From: Companilactobacillus nodensis DSM 19682 = JCM 14932 = NBRC 107160
Lineage (GTDB): Bacteria; Bacillota; Bacilli; Lactobacillales; Lactobacillaceae
Length of the DNA stretch: 38,014 bases
Reading direction: 5' to 3'
NCBI RefSeq assembly: GCF_000615905.1
Contig: NZ_BAMN01000023.1
Span: 1 to 38,014 of the forward strand
Both the position numbers and the translations under genes were made by a program. The notes below the pieces were generated by a model. That model was not told the origin of the DNA and ran no database searches. It saw only the letters and a program-made list of their open reading frames with translations. Of the stretch, positions 21,382-29,321 are shown one piece after another. How positions within the stretch are numbered: position 1 is the stretch's first letter; every line of letters starts with the position of its first letter.

Positions 21382-23394
21382 ATGAAAAAGATAAAATCTA
21401 ATCTGCGTTTCTTCCTTTCTCGAGTTGATTACTCAACACAACTGACGGCGGTTTCGTTAGTTGTTATGTTGATATCGATTTTTATAGTCGGACTGATTCA
21501 TGGTTCATGGAGTGGTTACATTCAGTCGCTATTAGTTGTAATTGCATTTGTACTTTTTATATACTTGTTTTTGCTTTTAGGAGAAAAAGCTGGTAAGTAT
21601 ACTAATAATTTGCAATATCGAATTGATCGAGGAACGGATAATAGTTTTGTCGAGTATCCGTTGGGAATTTTGCTCTATGATAATGATAAGCAAGTACAGT
21701 GGGTCAATCCGTATTTTGTCGAGAAGACAGGGATCGATTCAGTATACAGCATGAATATCTCTGATATTTCATCCGAATTGGCATCATTTGTTGATGATGA
21801 TGAAGACGAAGATAATCATGGTAAGTATAAGACGATTCAGATCGGTAACAAGTACTATTTGGTACAAGTTCAGACTGAATTAAAAGTCATTTATTTCATG
21901 GACATTACCCACTACTCAAAAATTGAGAGGCGTTATGAAAAGAATCGTTCAGTGATTGGTCAAGTTTATTTGGATAACTACGCTGAAATTACCCAGTCAA
22001 TGAGTGATCGTGATATTTCTAATTTGGATAATTATATTACTAATGAATTATCGAATTGGTCATCGCGTGAACAAATGTTTTTGAAGCGGATCGATGATGA
22101 TCATTTCTTTATCGTTGCTTATACCGGTAAGGTATTTAAGATGGAAGAAACTGGGTTTAAGATCTTGGATGCGATCCGTGAATATACGTCGCAGCAAAAT
22201 GTACCGTTGACGTTGAGTATGGGCTTCGCATATGGAGTGGATGATCTTAATACACTTAATGATGAAGCTCAGAAGAACCTGAACTTAGCCTTAGGCCGTG
22301 GGGGAGATCAAGTCGTTGTTAAAGAGATCGGTAAGAAGGCTAGATTCTATGGCGGTAATACTGATCCAATGGAGAAGCGAACACGCGTTCGTGCAAGAAT
22401 GATCAGTGAAGCTTTACAAGAATTACTCAAGGACAGTGACCAAGTCATTGTTATGGGACATTCTCATCCAGATATGGATGTTGTCGGTTCTTCGTTGGGT
22501 ATCAGACGTATCGCTTTGATGAATAACACACCTTGTAAGGTAGTTATCGATCCTAAGACGATTCATACTGATGTCAGTCGCTTGTTACAACTGATCAATA
22601 AAGATCCAGAAATCAAGAATGACATTGTAACACCGGAAGAATCGATGAATCTTAGAACTTCGAATACTTTGATCGTTATGGTCGATCATTCGAAGCAAAG
22701 TATCTCGATCAATCCAAGTCTATTCAATCAAGCTAATGAAAGGGTCGTTGTGATCGATCACCACAGACGTGGCGAGGAATTCCCTGAGAACCCAATGTTG
22801 ATCTACATCGAACCATACGCATCTTCAACAAGTGAGTTGATCACTGAAATGCTTGAATACCAACCAAAGAACAAGAAGTCGGTTGAGAAGATCGAAGCTA
22901 CTTCATTGTTAGCTGGTATCACAGTCGATACCAAGTCGTTCTCACTCAGAACTGGTACCAGAACCTTTGACGCAGCCAGTTATTTGCGTTCTGTCGGTGC
23001 GGATGAAGCTCTGATCCAGAACTTGTTGAAGGAAAATATTGATTCATTCATCCAGAGAAACCATTTGATCGAAACAATCACGATGGTGGGTGGACAAATG
23101 GCAGTCTGCTTCGGTGAAAATGATCGATCGTATGATCCGGTCATTGTTGCTCAAGCGGCAGATACATTGTTATCATTGAATAATGTTGAAGCATCATTTG
23201 TTATCAGTAAGCGACCAGACGGACGTGTAGGTATTTCTGCCAGAAGTCTGGGCAAAGTCAACGTTCAAGTTATCATGGAGAAACTCGGCGGAGGCGGTCA
23301 TTTGACTGACGCTGCCACACAGATTGCTGACGTAACGGTTGACGAAGCCAAGGATCAATTAGTTGATGTTTTATCGGACAGTAGTAAAAAGTAG
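21382..23394 (+). CDS. gdpP: Cyclic-di-AMP phosphodiesterase GdpP (DHH/DHHA1)
   Basis: GdpP hydrolyses c-di-AMP to pApA and so sets the level of a messenger controlling potassium, osmolyte and cell-wall homeostasis. The 670 residues match the family: two N-terminal membrane helices (about 20-75), a PAS-like domain (about 85-160), a degenerate GGDEF domain (about 175-310), a DHH domain with [11 protein letters not shown] (near 358) and VIDHHRRGE (near 456), and DHHA1 with GGGGH (near 635). The ATG follows AGAGGGG. rplI starts 14 nt after the stop and dnaB follows, forming an operon. Confidence 0.97.
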   Translation: MKKIKSNLRFFLSRVDYSTQLTAVSLVVMLISIFIVGLIHGSWSGYIQSLLVVIAFVLFIYLFLLLGEKAGKYTNNLQYRIDRGTDNSFVEYPLGILLYDNDKQVQWVNPYFVEKTGIDSVYSMNISDISSELASFVDDDEDEDNHGKYKTIQIGNKYYLVQVQTELKVIYFMDITHYSKIERRYEKNRSVIGQVYLDNYAEITQSMSDRDISNLDNYITNELSNWSSREQMFLKRIDDDHFFIVAYTGKVFKMEETGFKILDAIREYTSQQNVPLTLSMGFAYGVDDLNTLNDEAQKNLNLALGRGGDQVVVKEIGKKARFYGGNTDPMEKRTRVRARMISEALQELLKDSDQVIVMGHSHPDMDVVGSSLGIRRIALMNNTPCKVVIDPKTIHTDVSRLLQLINKDPEIKNDIVTPEESMNLRTSNTLIVMVDHSKQSISINPSLFNQANERVVVIDHHRRGEEFPENPMLIYIEPYASSTSELITEMLEYQPKNKKSVEKIEATSLLAGITVDTKSFSLRTGTRTFDAASYLRSVGADEALIQNLLKENIDSFIQRNHLIETITMVGGQMAVCFGENDRSYDPVIVAQAADTLLSLNNVEASFVISKRPDGRVGISARSLGKVNVQVIMEKLGGGGHLTDAATQIADVTVDEAKDQLVDVLSDSSKK

Positions 23395-23408
23395 GAGGAG
23401 TTTTTATT

Positions 23409-23864
23409 ATGAAGGTTATCTTTACTCAAGATGTTAGAGGAAAAGGCAAGAAGGGCGAAGTTAAAAACGTTGCTTCAGGCTATGCACAAAACTTTTTAAT
23501 CAAGAATAACAAAGCTATCGAAGCTACTAAGGCTAATATGGCTAAGCTAACAGCTGAACAAAATCGTGAAGAAAAAGATTATCAAGCTGAATTGGCTGAA
23601 GCTAAAAAATTTAAAGCAGAGATCGAAAAGGACAGTACTGTTGTTGAGATCTCAGCTAAAGCTGGTACTGACGGAAGATTATTCGGTTCAGTTACTACTA
23701 AGAAGATTGCTGAAGAACTCGACAAGCAATACGGTTTGAAGGTCGACAAGCACAAAATGGTGCTCTCTGAAGGAGCTAAAGCACTGGGATACATAAATGT
23801 ACCCGCAAAGATTTTTGATGGTGTAGAAGCTACTATAAGAGTTCATATTGTTGAAAAGAGTTAG
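23409..23864 (+). CDS. rplI: 50S ribosomal protein L9
   Basis: L9 (151 residues) has the conserved N domain [20 protein letters not shown], including the KGKKG loop, a long connecting helix rich in Ala/Glu/Lys, and a C domain ([17 protein letters not shown] [16 protein letters not shown]). It binds 23S rRNA near the L1 stalk and affects frame maintenance. A very strong GGAGGAG site precedes it. dnaB begins 6 nt after its stop. Confidence 0.97.
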   Translation: MKVIFTQDVRGKGKKGEVKNVASGYAQNFLIKNNKAIEATKANMAKLTAEQNREEKDYQAELAEAKKFKAEIEKDSTVVEISAKAGTDGRLFGSVTTKKIAEELDKQYGLKVDKHKMVLSEGAKALGYINVPAKIFDGVEATIRVHIVEKS

Positions 23865-23870
23865 GAATAA

Positions 23871-25250
23871 ATGAATAATGATATAACTTCACGCATACCG
23901 CCCAATGACAAAGATGCTGAGCAAGCCGTCTTAGGGGCGGTATTTCTTAGTCAAGATGCATTAGTTGAAGCTATGGAATACGTTGAAGCAGATGATTTTT
24001 ATCAACATGCTAATCAATTAGTGTTCCAGGCAATGGTCAACTTAAATGACCGCGAAGAACCGGTCGATGTTGTGACAGTTCAAAATGAACTGGACAAAAT
24101 GAATCAAATTGAAGATATTGGTGGAGTTAGTTATTTGGCTGATCTCGCTAATTCTGTACCAACTGCCGCTAATACTGGTTATTATGCCAAAATCGTTAAA
24201 AATAAGTCGGTCTTGAGAAGATTGATCAACGCTGCGACCAACATTGTTGGCCGTAGTTTTGACGAAGACGAAGATCTTGATACGATCATCGATCAATCTG
24301 AACGTGACATTATGGATGTGTCGGAGAATCGTAATCACAAAGGATTTCGAAAGATCTCGGATGTTGTCAAGTCGTCCTTTGAAGAAATCGACCGCTTGTA
24401 TGATCAAGATTCAGATGTTACAGGTTTATCGACTGGATATAAAGACCTTGATGCTTTAACAACTGGCTTACATAAAGATGAATTAGTTATTTTGGCCGCT
24501 AGACCTGGTATGGGTAAGACAGCCTTTGCCCTGAACTTGGCGCAGAATGCTGCTACCAAGGATCAAGCAACGGTCGCCATCTTCTCACTTGAAATGGGTG
24601 CGGAACAATTGGTCAATCGTATGCTTTGTTCAGAGGGCAGTATCGATGCTAATGCACTTAGAACCGGACAATTAGACGAAAATCAATGGAATAGTTTAGT
24701 TGTAGCGATGGGAAGTTTATCCAGAACTAATGTCTATATTGACGATACTCCAGGTTCAAAAATGGCTGAGATCAGATCAAAATGTCGTCGACTTTTGAAG
24801 GAATCTGGCAAATTGGATCTAGTCATTATTGATTATTTACAATTGATCGAAGGTACTGGACAAGAGAATAGACAACAAGAAGTGTCAGTTATCTCTCGTA
24901 ACTTAAAAAAATTAGCAAAAGAATTGCATGTGCCAGTAATCGCGCTATCACAGCTTTCTCGTGGTGTTGAAGCTCGTCAAGACAAGCGACCTATGTTGTC
25001 AGATATCCGTGAATCTGGTTCAATTGAACAGGACGCTGATATTGTTGCCTTCTTATATCGTGATGATTATTATCGAGACGAAGAAGGCGACGGTGAAAAT
25101 AGTGAACCTGAAAATCAGGAGGACCAAGATGTCGGCGAAGTTGAAGTTATCGTCGGAAAAAATCGTTCGGGTCCAAGAGGAACGGCAAAGCTATTGTTCG
25201 TGAAATCTTATAATAAGTTTTCTTCGATTGCTAATATCCCTGAAAATTAG
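23871..25250 (+). CDS. dnaB: Replicative DNA helicase DnaB (B. subtilis DnaC)
   Basis: This hexameric helicase unwinds DNA at the fork. The 459 residues comprise an N-terminal helical domain (RIPPNDKDAEQAVLGAVF), a linker and the RecA-like motor with Walker A ARPGMGKTAF (about 210-219), Walker B LVIIDYLQLI (about 315-324) and the DnaB motif SQLSRGVEARQDKRPMLSDI. A short acidic insert (EEGDGENSEPENQEDQDVGE) lies before the last strand. The end is intact. The TAG stop codon overlaps by two bases the first copy of the structured repeat that leads to purA. Confidence 0.97.
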   Translation: MNNDITSRIPPNDKDAEQAVLGAVFLSQDALVEAMEYVEADDFYQHANQLVFQAMVNLNDREEPVDVVTVQNELDKMNQIEDIGGVSYLADLANSVPTAANTGYYAKIVKNKSVLRRLINAATNIVGRSFDEDEDLDTIIDQSERDIMDVSENRNHKGFRKISDVVKSSFEEIDRLYDQDSDVTGLSTGYKDLDALTTGLHKDELVILAARPGMGKTAFALNLAQNAATKDQATVAIFSLEMGAEQLVNRMLCSEGSIDANALRTGQLDENQWNSLVVAMGSLSRTNVYIDDTPGSKMAEIRSKCRRLLKESGKLDLVIIDYLQLIEGTGQENRQQEVSVISRNLKKLAKELHVPVIALSQLSRGVEARQDKRPMLSDIRESGSIEQDADIVAFLYRDDYYRDEEGDGENSEPENQEDQDVGEVEVIVGKNRSGPRGTAKLLFVKSYNKFSSIANIPEN

Positions 25251-25369
25251 AGAGTGGAAGAAGCCGGGAAATTTTGAGCATTACCTAGATTAATGATGGT
25301 GCCAACGAAGTTGGTGCAATCGTTAATCGTAGTAAGCACAGAAATTTGGCTTCTGTAACTCGTTTCAGA
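25249..25369 (+). ncRNA. Structured RNA element, copy 1 (dnaB-purA gap)
   Basis: An RNA-like fold of about 121 nt. The basal stem is GAGT/ACTC, then AGAAGCC/GGCTTCT, an asymmetric GGG bulge, and AAATTT/AAATTT. The conserved core GAGCATTACCTAG/CGTAGTAAGC pairs with bulged A and C. An apical stem ATTAATGAT/ATCGTTAAT then leads to CCAAC-GAA-GTTGG. Core and GAA triloop are identical in copies 2 and 3, while the stems differ but still pair. It lies between the dnaB stop and a 70-nt spacer before purA. The family is not recognised: it could be a cis-regulatory leader of purA, a 3'-UTR of dnaB, or a mobile structured repeat. No terminator follows it. Confidence 0.7.
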
Positions 25370-25438
25370 ATAGAGGAAACCACATAAGAAACTAACGAAC
25401 CAAAATCCCAAATACAAAGTGCAAGAGGAGAATTGGAT

Positions 25439-26724
25439 ATGACAACAGTCGTTGTAGTAGGAACCAATGGGGTGACGAAGGTAAAGGTAAGATTACTGAT
25501 TACTTTAGTGGAGAAGCTAACATCATCGCCAGATATCAAGGTGGTGACAATGCTGGACATACATTAAATATCGACGGGAATGTTTATAAGTTGAGATCAG
25601 TACCATCAGGTATTTTGTATTCAGACAAAACTAGTGTAATCGGTAATGGTGTGGTTTTGAATATTGAATCTCTAGCAGAAGAGTTACAACGTCTTCATGA
25701 TCAAGGTGTTGATACAACTAACTTGAAGATTTCAAACCGCGCTCAATTGATCCTTCCATATCATATTCAATTGGATAAGTGTCAGGAACAAGCCAGAGGT
25801 AATGCCAAAGTTGGTACTACTAATCGTGGTATCGGACCTGCATACATGGACAAAGCTGCCCGTGTTGGTATCAGAATGGCTGATATCTTGGACAAAGATA
25901 TTTTTAAAGCAGAATTAACAGAGAACCTTAAACAAAAGAATGAATTATTTACTAAGATTTATGGAACTGAACCAATGGATTTTGATACTATCTATAACAA
26001 GTTTTATGAAATCGGTCAAAGTTTGAAGGATCGTGTCATCGACACTTCAGCCTACTTGAACCGTGAATTAAAAGCTGGTAAGAATGTATTATTTGAAGGC
26101 GCTCAAGGAATCATGCTCGACATCGATCATGGTACATATCCATACGTTACTTCATCTAATCCAGCTGGTGGTGTTACTACTGGTGCTGGTATCGGTGCTC
26201 CATTGATCGATAACGTTATCGGTGTTGTCAAAGCCTACACATCACGTGTTGGCGCTGGTCCATTCCCAACAGAACAAGAGAATGAAACTGGTGACTTCTT
26301 GCGTGAAGCAGGACACGAATATGGAACGGTTACACATCGTCCACGTCGTGTTGGTTGGTTAGATACAGTTGTTCTACGTCACTCAGCCAATGTTTCCGGC
26401 GTGACACATCTATCGCTTAACTGTCTTGATGTCTTAACAGGACTCAAAGAAATCAAAGTATGTACAGGCTACAACTTAAATGGCAAGATCATTGACGAAT
26501 ATCCAGCAAACTTAAATATCTTGGCTCAATGCAAGCCAGTTTATCAGACATTTGCAGGTTGGGATGATGACATTACTCAAGCTAAGAGCCTAAGTGATTT
26601 ACCACAACAAGCTCAAGATTACTTGGACTTCTTGAAGAGTGAATTAGGCGTTGAATATGCGACAGTATCAGTCGGACCTGATCGTGAACAAACTATTGAA
26701 GTAAATGACGTTTGGAATAGCTAG
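25439..26724 (+). CDS. purA: Adenylosuccinate synthetase, frame broken by an apparent 1-nt deletion
   Basis: PurA joins IMP and aspartate using GTP, the first committed step to AMP. The ATG at 25439 (AGAGGAG upstream) gives MTTVVVVGT, then the frame is lost at 25464-25465. GGAACCAATGGGG lacks one C of the CCC needed for [11 protein letters not shown], the GTP-binding loop with the catalytic Asp. In the restored frame the protein is about 428 residues, the normal length. It shows [50 protein letters not shown] and the C-terminal [10 protein letters not shown]. The remainder is undamaged, so a sequencing error is the best explanation. Structured repeats flank the gene on both sides. Confidence 0.94.
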
Positions 26725-26845
26725 AGCGCGTTGATAAACGGGTAGCTCCTGAGCATTACCTAGATTAATGATGGTGCCAACGAAGTTGGTGCGATTATTA
26801 ATCGTAGTAAGCGCAGGGTGCTGTCTATCATAAGCGCGTTTCGGA
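26723..26845 (+). ncRNA. Structured RNA element, copy 2 (purA 3' side)
   Basis: This copy starts within the purA TAG stop codon, at the same offset as copy 1 in the dnaB stop codon. It has the same core (GAGCATTACCTAG, CGTAGTAAGCGCAG) and almost the same apical arm as copy 1, with paired-position changes (ATTAATGAT/ATTATTAAT). The lower stem is different but still pairs: TGATA/TATCA, then AGC-CC/GG-GCT around a GGGT bulge. It ends CGTTTCGGA, directly joined to copy 3. It would be transcribed as part of the purA 3' untranslated region. Confidence 0.7.
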
Positions 26846-26966
26846 AGAGCGTGTAAAAAGGCGGTCAGACCTTGAGCATTACCTAGGATAGTGGATTTAT
26901 CACGAAGTGGTGAAGTCGCTATTCGTAGTAAGCGCAGAGGTTTGCCTTTTGTAAACGCGTTTCAGA
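26846..26966 (+). ncRNA. Structured RNA element, copy 3 (tandem with copy 2)
   Basis: Head-to-tail with copy 2 and the most diverged in its arms. The lower stem is AAAAGGC/GCCTTTT, a GGTC bulge, then AGACCT/AGGTTT. The apical arm is GATAGTGG with a complementary CGCTATT side, then TATCAC-GAA-GTGGTG. The core GAGCATTACCTAG/CGTAGTAAGCGCAG and the GAA triloop are unchanged. Basal GCGT/ACGC closes it, and CGTTTCAGA ends it. A bidirectional terminator follows within 10 nt. Confidence 0.7.
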
Positions 26967-26971
26967 ACCAC

Positions 26972-27017
26972 AAAAAAGGAGTTAGAACTACTAATCAAAG
27001 TAGTCCTAACTCCTTTT
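26972..27017. terminator. Bidirectional terminator between purA and the gene at 27026
   Basis: GGAGTTAG and CTAACTCC continue into ACTACT/AGTAGT around a short loop, with an A run on the left and a T run on the right, so it can act on both strands. It ends the purA plus structured-element transcript and the convergent minus-strand gene. Confidence 0.9.
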
Positions 27018-27025
27018 TACATACC

Positions 27026-27952
27026 CTAATTCTTATTATCAGTAGAAATAATCCCACGCTGGAACTTAACAAACTTATTACTATTACGATTAAACGTCAA
27101 AGTATAGTAGTAACTAGTGTCTTTAGTCTGTTGTTTCAAATAGATTCGCGAGTAACGTGGTACATCGGATAATTGATAACCGACAATACCGAAGTTAGTA
27201 ACTCGTGAATTAGAGTTCTTAGCCAAATTATAAAGTCCATTGTTACTGTCATCAGGATTCAATCCTAAGTTGATCGACAATTGATTGAAGTCCCCAGGAT
27301 CAGTGGCATTGGCCATCGTTAAGTTGGAATTAATAATGGTTGTCTTGATTCGTTCCATAAAAGGCTTGGCCTGATCGATACCAGATGCACCTAATTCAGT
27401 ATCTTCGATCACGTACTTAGGTGGAAACTTGTTTGATTTGGTATTCAAGTACTTGGCTGAAGTAATATTGTTATCTTTGTAGTAGAGACGGTAACGATAA
27501 CTAACGATGTTTTTGGTATCATCGTAGCGATTGCAGCTGACGGTAATGTAGTTACCGTTGTTATCGCGACCGAAGTTAAGCAAGGTCATTTTATAAATAT
27601 AACGATGAGGTTCTTTGTGAACTCTTTTGAGCAGAGCCTTCTCTTGATCACTGGACAAAAAGTCTAGCTCCTTAGTATTCTGATAGTCATCATTGATAGT
27701 TGAAACTAAGCTGATCGCCTTTAACTTAGTCTTCTCCATGTCACCAGTCTTAAGTGAAATCGACTTTGGTGCGATACCTTCATCGACATTCTTAGGATTA
27801 ACGATCAGCGAGAAGGGAATCGTCATGCTGGATATCTTATCGACGGTCTTATCCTTGATATTGTAGATGTTGAACCCATAGGAAATGCCGACCAAGATGA
27901 TCAGTCCTAGTAAAACAAACCATTTGATATATTTTTTGTTTAATTTTTTCAA
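27026..27952 (-). CDS. Membrane-anchored extracytoplasmic protein of unknown function
   Basis: The 308 residues start at TTG 27952, chosen because AAAGGG lies 8 nt upstream; longer readings have no placed ribosome site. A basic N terminus (KKLNKKYIKW) and a single hydrophobic helix (about 10-30, FVLLGLIILVGISYGF) suggest an N-in/C-out anchored protein. The rest is polar and mixed alpha/beta, with no motif I recognise and no cysteine-based lipobox. It is divergent from the cell-wall pair at 28027-32030 across 74 bp, so it may act with them at the envelope, but that rests only on position. Confidence 0.75.
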   Translation of the reverse strand: MKKLNKKYIKWFVLLGLIILVGISYGFNIYNIKDKTVDKISSMTIPFSLIVNPKNVDEGIAPKSISLKTGDMEKTKLKAISLVSTINDDYQNTKELDFLSSDQEKALLKRVHKEPHRYIYKMTLLNFGRDNNGNYITVSCNRYDDTKNIVSYRYRLYYKDNNITSAKYLNTKSNKFPPKYVIEDTELGASGIDQAKPFMERIKTTIINSNLTMANATDPGDFNQLSINLGLNPDDSNNGLYNLAKNSNSRVTNFGIVGYQLSDVPRYSRIYLKQQTKDTSYYYTLTFNRNSNKFVKFQRGIISTDNKN

Positions 27953-27964
27953 ATTATTCACCCT

Positions 27965-27994
27965 TTGTAAGTGTGTTACCTTAATATATATAAT
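27965..27994 (+). promoter_or_regulatory. Promoter for the 28027-32030 cell-wall pair
   Basis: A -35-like TTGTAA (27965-27970), an 18-bp spacer and a perfect -10 TATAAT (27989-27994) lie 32 nt upstream of the ATG at 28027, inside the divergent intergenic region. Confidence 0.55.
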
Positions 27995-28026
27995 ATACAA
28001 AAAGATATGTGTATTTGGAGAAAATA

Positions 28027-29313
28027 ATGAAAGATAAGAAAGATTTAAGGGGTAGCAAAGATTATATGGTCATTGGCGCTGCGGTTGTGGGAATCATCAC
28101 AGCGGTAATATTCTTTGTGATGCTCTCACGCGGCGTTGTCAATGCGGTTGTTACCTCCAAAATATCTAGTCAGTATCAGGACAAGGAATTAGAAGTCTTG
28201 AAGACTGACCTTGATTATCATTCGCTGAATGCCATCGGCAAGTTGATCGATGTATCGGATGGATATGTAGTCACAGCGGACAATGTTAAAAAATACAATG
28301 AATTGGAACAATACGTCAATGCTAGAAAGCAGCGTTCAGCTGAAATAAATAGTCTCTACGATGGTAAAAATGATTATCGTAATGATGTGAATGACGATAA
28401 GATCAATGAATTAGATAAAAAATTGCTCAAAGAGAAGAATCAGGATGTTTACCAAAAATTGCGGAACAAACTGGATACGATTCAGATCTGGTATGAACAG
28501 ACCCGTGATGCAGATAAATATATTTCTAAGGTCTGGGATGCCTTCAATGAAGACAATGCTAGTTTGAGTTTTAAGAAGGTCTCGATGTCTAGTACTTATT
28601 ACAAATTAATCAAGAACAAGTCTGTCAAGAAGCAGTGGACAGAAGCGGTCAATAAAATGCGCGACTATTACGCAAGTCACCAAGGTGAGAGTACTCAAGT
28701 TGAGGCTGCTAAGCAAGAGTTAGAAGAGCTGCGTAATTCACCATTGACTGAGAAATATACACCAGCACAAGTTGATATTGTTTCTAGTCTAGACTTCTCC
28801 AGTGATGCCGAAGATGCTTTGACAGCAGCGGGATTAACTGGCAAATACGTCTTGTACTATGATTCAAGTTCGAATAACCTAGCCTTGATGACGAAAGCTG
28901 GCGGCAAGTATGTAGCCCAAGATGGTTATATCAGTGTTTCTAACTCACAAGTAAGTAAGGGTAAGTATACGATCAAGCGACTAGTCTCAGCTGGTTCATC
29001 GGATGCCATCATTACTGATAACAGCAGTAGCAACTTCGGTCAATACGTAAGTGGTGCGACGACTGATAGTTTGTCCGACTTGAACGTGACAGACGCAGAC
29101 AATACGACCGCTGACTTCAATTCAGCAACACCGGTCTTCTGGTTCAAGAATAACAGTGCGCTGACAAATTCGATCTACTTCAGTAGTGGTAGTACGATCG
29201 GCTTCATCTATAGCGGTGGTTCAAGCTACAACAACGGTATGCAGGTCAGCTCATCTGACTTATCGAATTTGAAGTCTGAAGTTTCAACAGGTATCACATT
29301 CTATGTTAATTAG
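28027..29313 (+). CDS. Membrane-anchored protein, C terminus possibly a degenerate L,D-transpeptidase (YkuD) domain
   Basis: The 428 residues start from the ATG at 28027 (GGAG 6 nt upstream). A membrane helix lies at about 14-35 (VIGAAVVGIITAVIFFVML), followed by a charged, mostly helical region (about 60-245) and a Ser/Asn/Thr-rich segment. The last 60 residues run from PVFWFKNNSALTNSIYFSSG through MQVSSSDLSNLKSEV to GITFYVN. This spacing recalls the end of YkuD domains (SHGCVRvs..d...L...v..GT.v.i), but the catalytic HGC is replaced by NNG and no Cys is present. The similarity is my reading and is weak. It is 8 nt upstream of the PBP gene, so the two are co-translated and probably act on the same wall process. 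Confidence 0.6.
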   Translation: MKDKKDLRGSKDYMVIGAAVVGIITAVIFFVMLSRGVVNAVVTSKISSQYQDKELEVLKTDLDYHSLNAIGKLIDVSDGYVVTADNVKKYNELEQYVNARKQRSAEINSLYDGKNDYRNDVNDDKINELDKKLLKEKNQDVYQKLRNKLDTIQIWYEQTRDADKYISKVWDAFNEDNASLSFKKVSMSSTYYKLIKNKSVKKQWTEAVNKMRDYYASHQGESTQVEAAKQELEELRNSPLTEKYTPAQVDIVSSLDFSSDAEDALTAAGLTGKYVLYYDSSSNNLALMTKAGGKYVAQDGYISVSNSQVSKGKYTIKRLVSAGSSDAIITDNSSSNFGQYVSGATTDSLSDLNVTDADNTTADFNSATPVFWFKNNSALTNSIYFSSGSTIGFIYSGGSSYNNGMQVSSSDLSNLKSEVSTGITFYVN

Positions 29314-29321
29314 GGGTCATT

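Noticed and set aside
25249-25369. T-box leader upstream of purA
   Set aside because: The AGAGAG start is suggestive, but there is no T-box sequence with a GGTGG core and no terminator/antiterminator, and the same unit occurs downstream of purA.
25249-26966. Pneumococcal BOX-type repeat
   Set aside because: A GAA-looped hairpin is shared in style, but the conserved core sequence is different.
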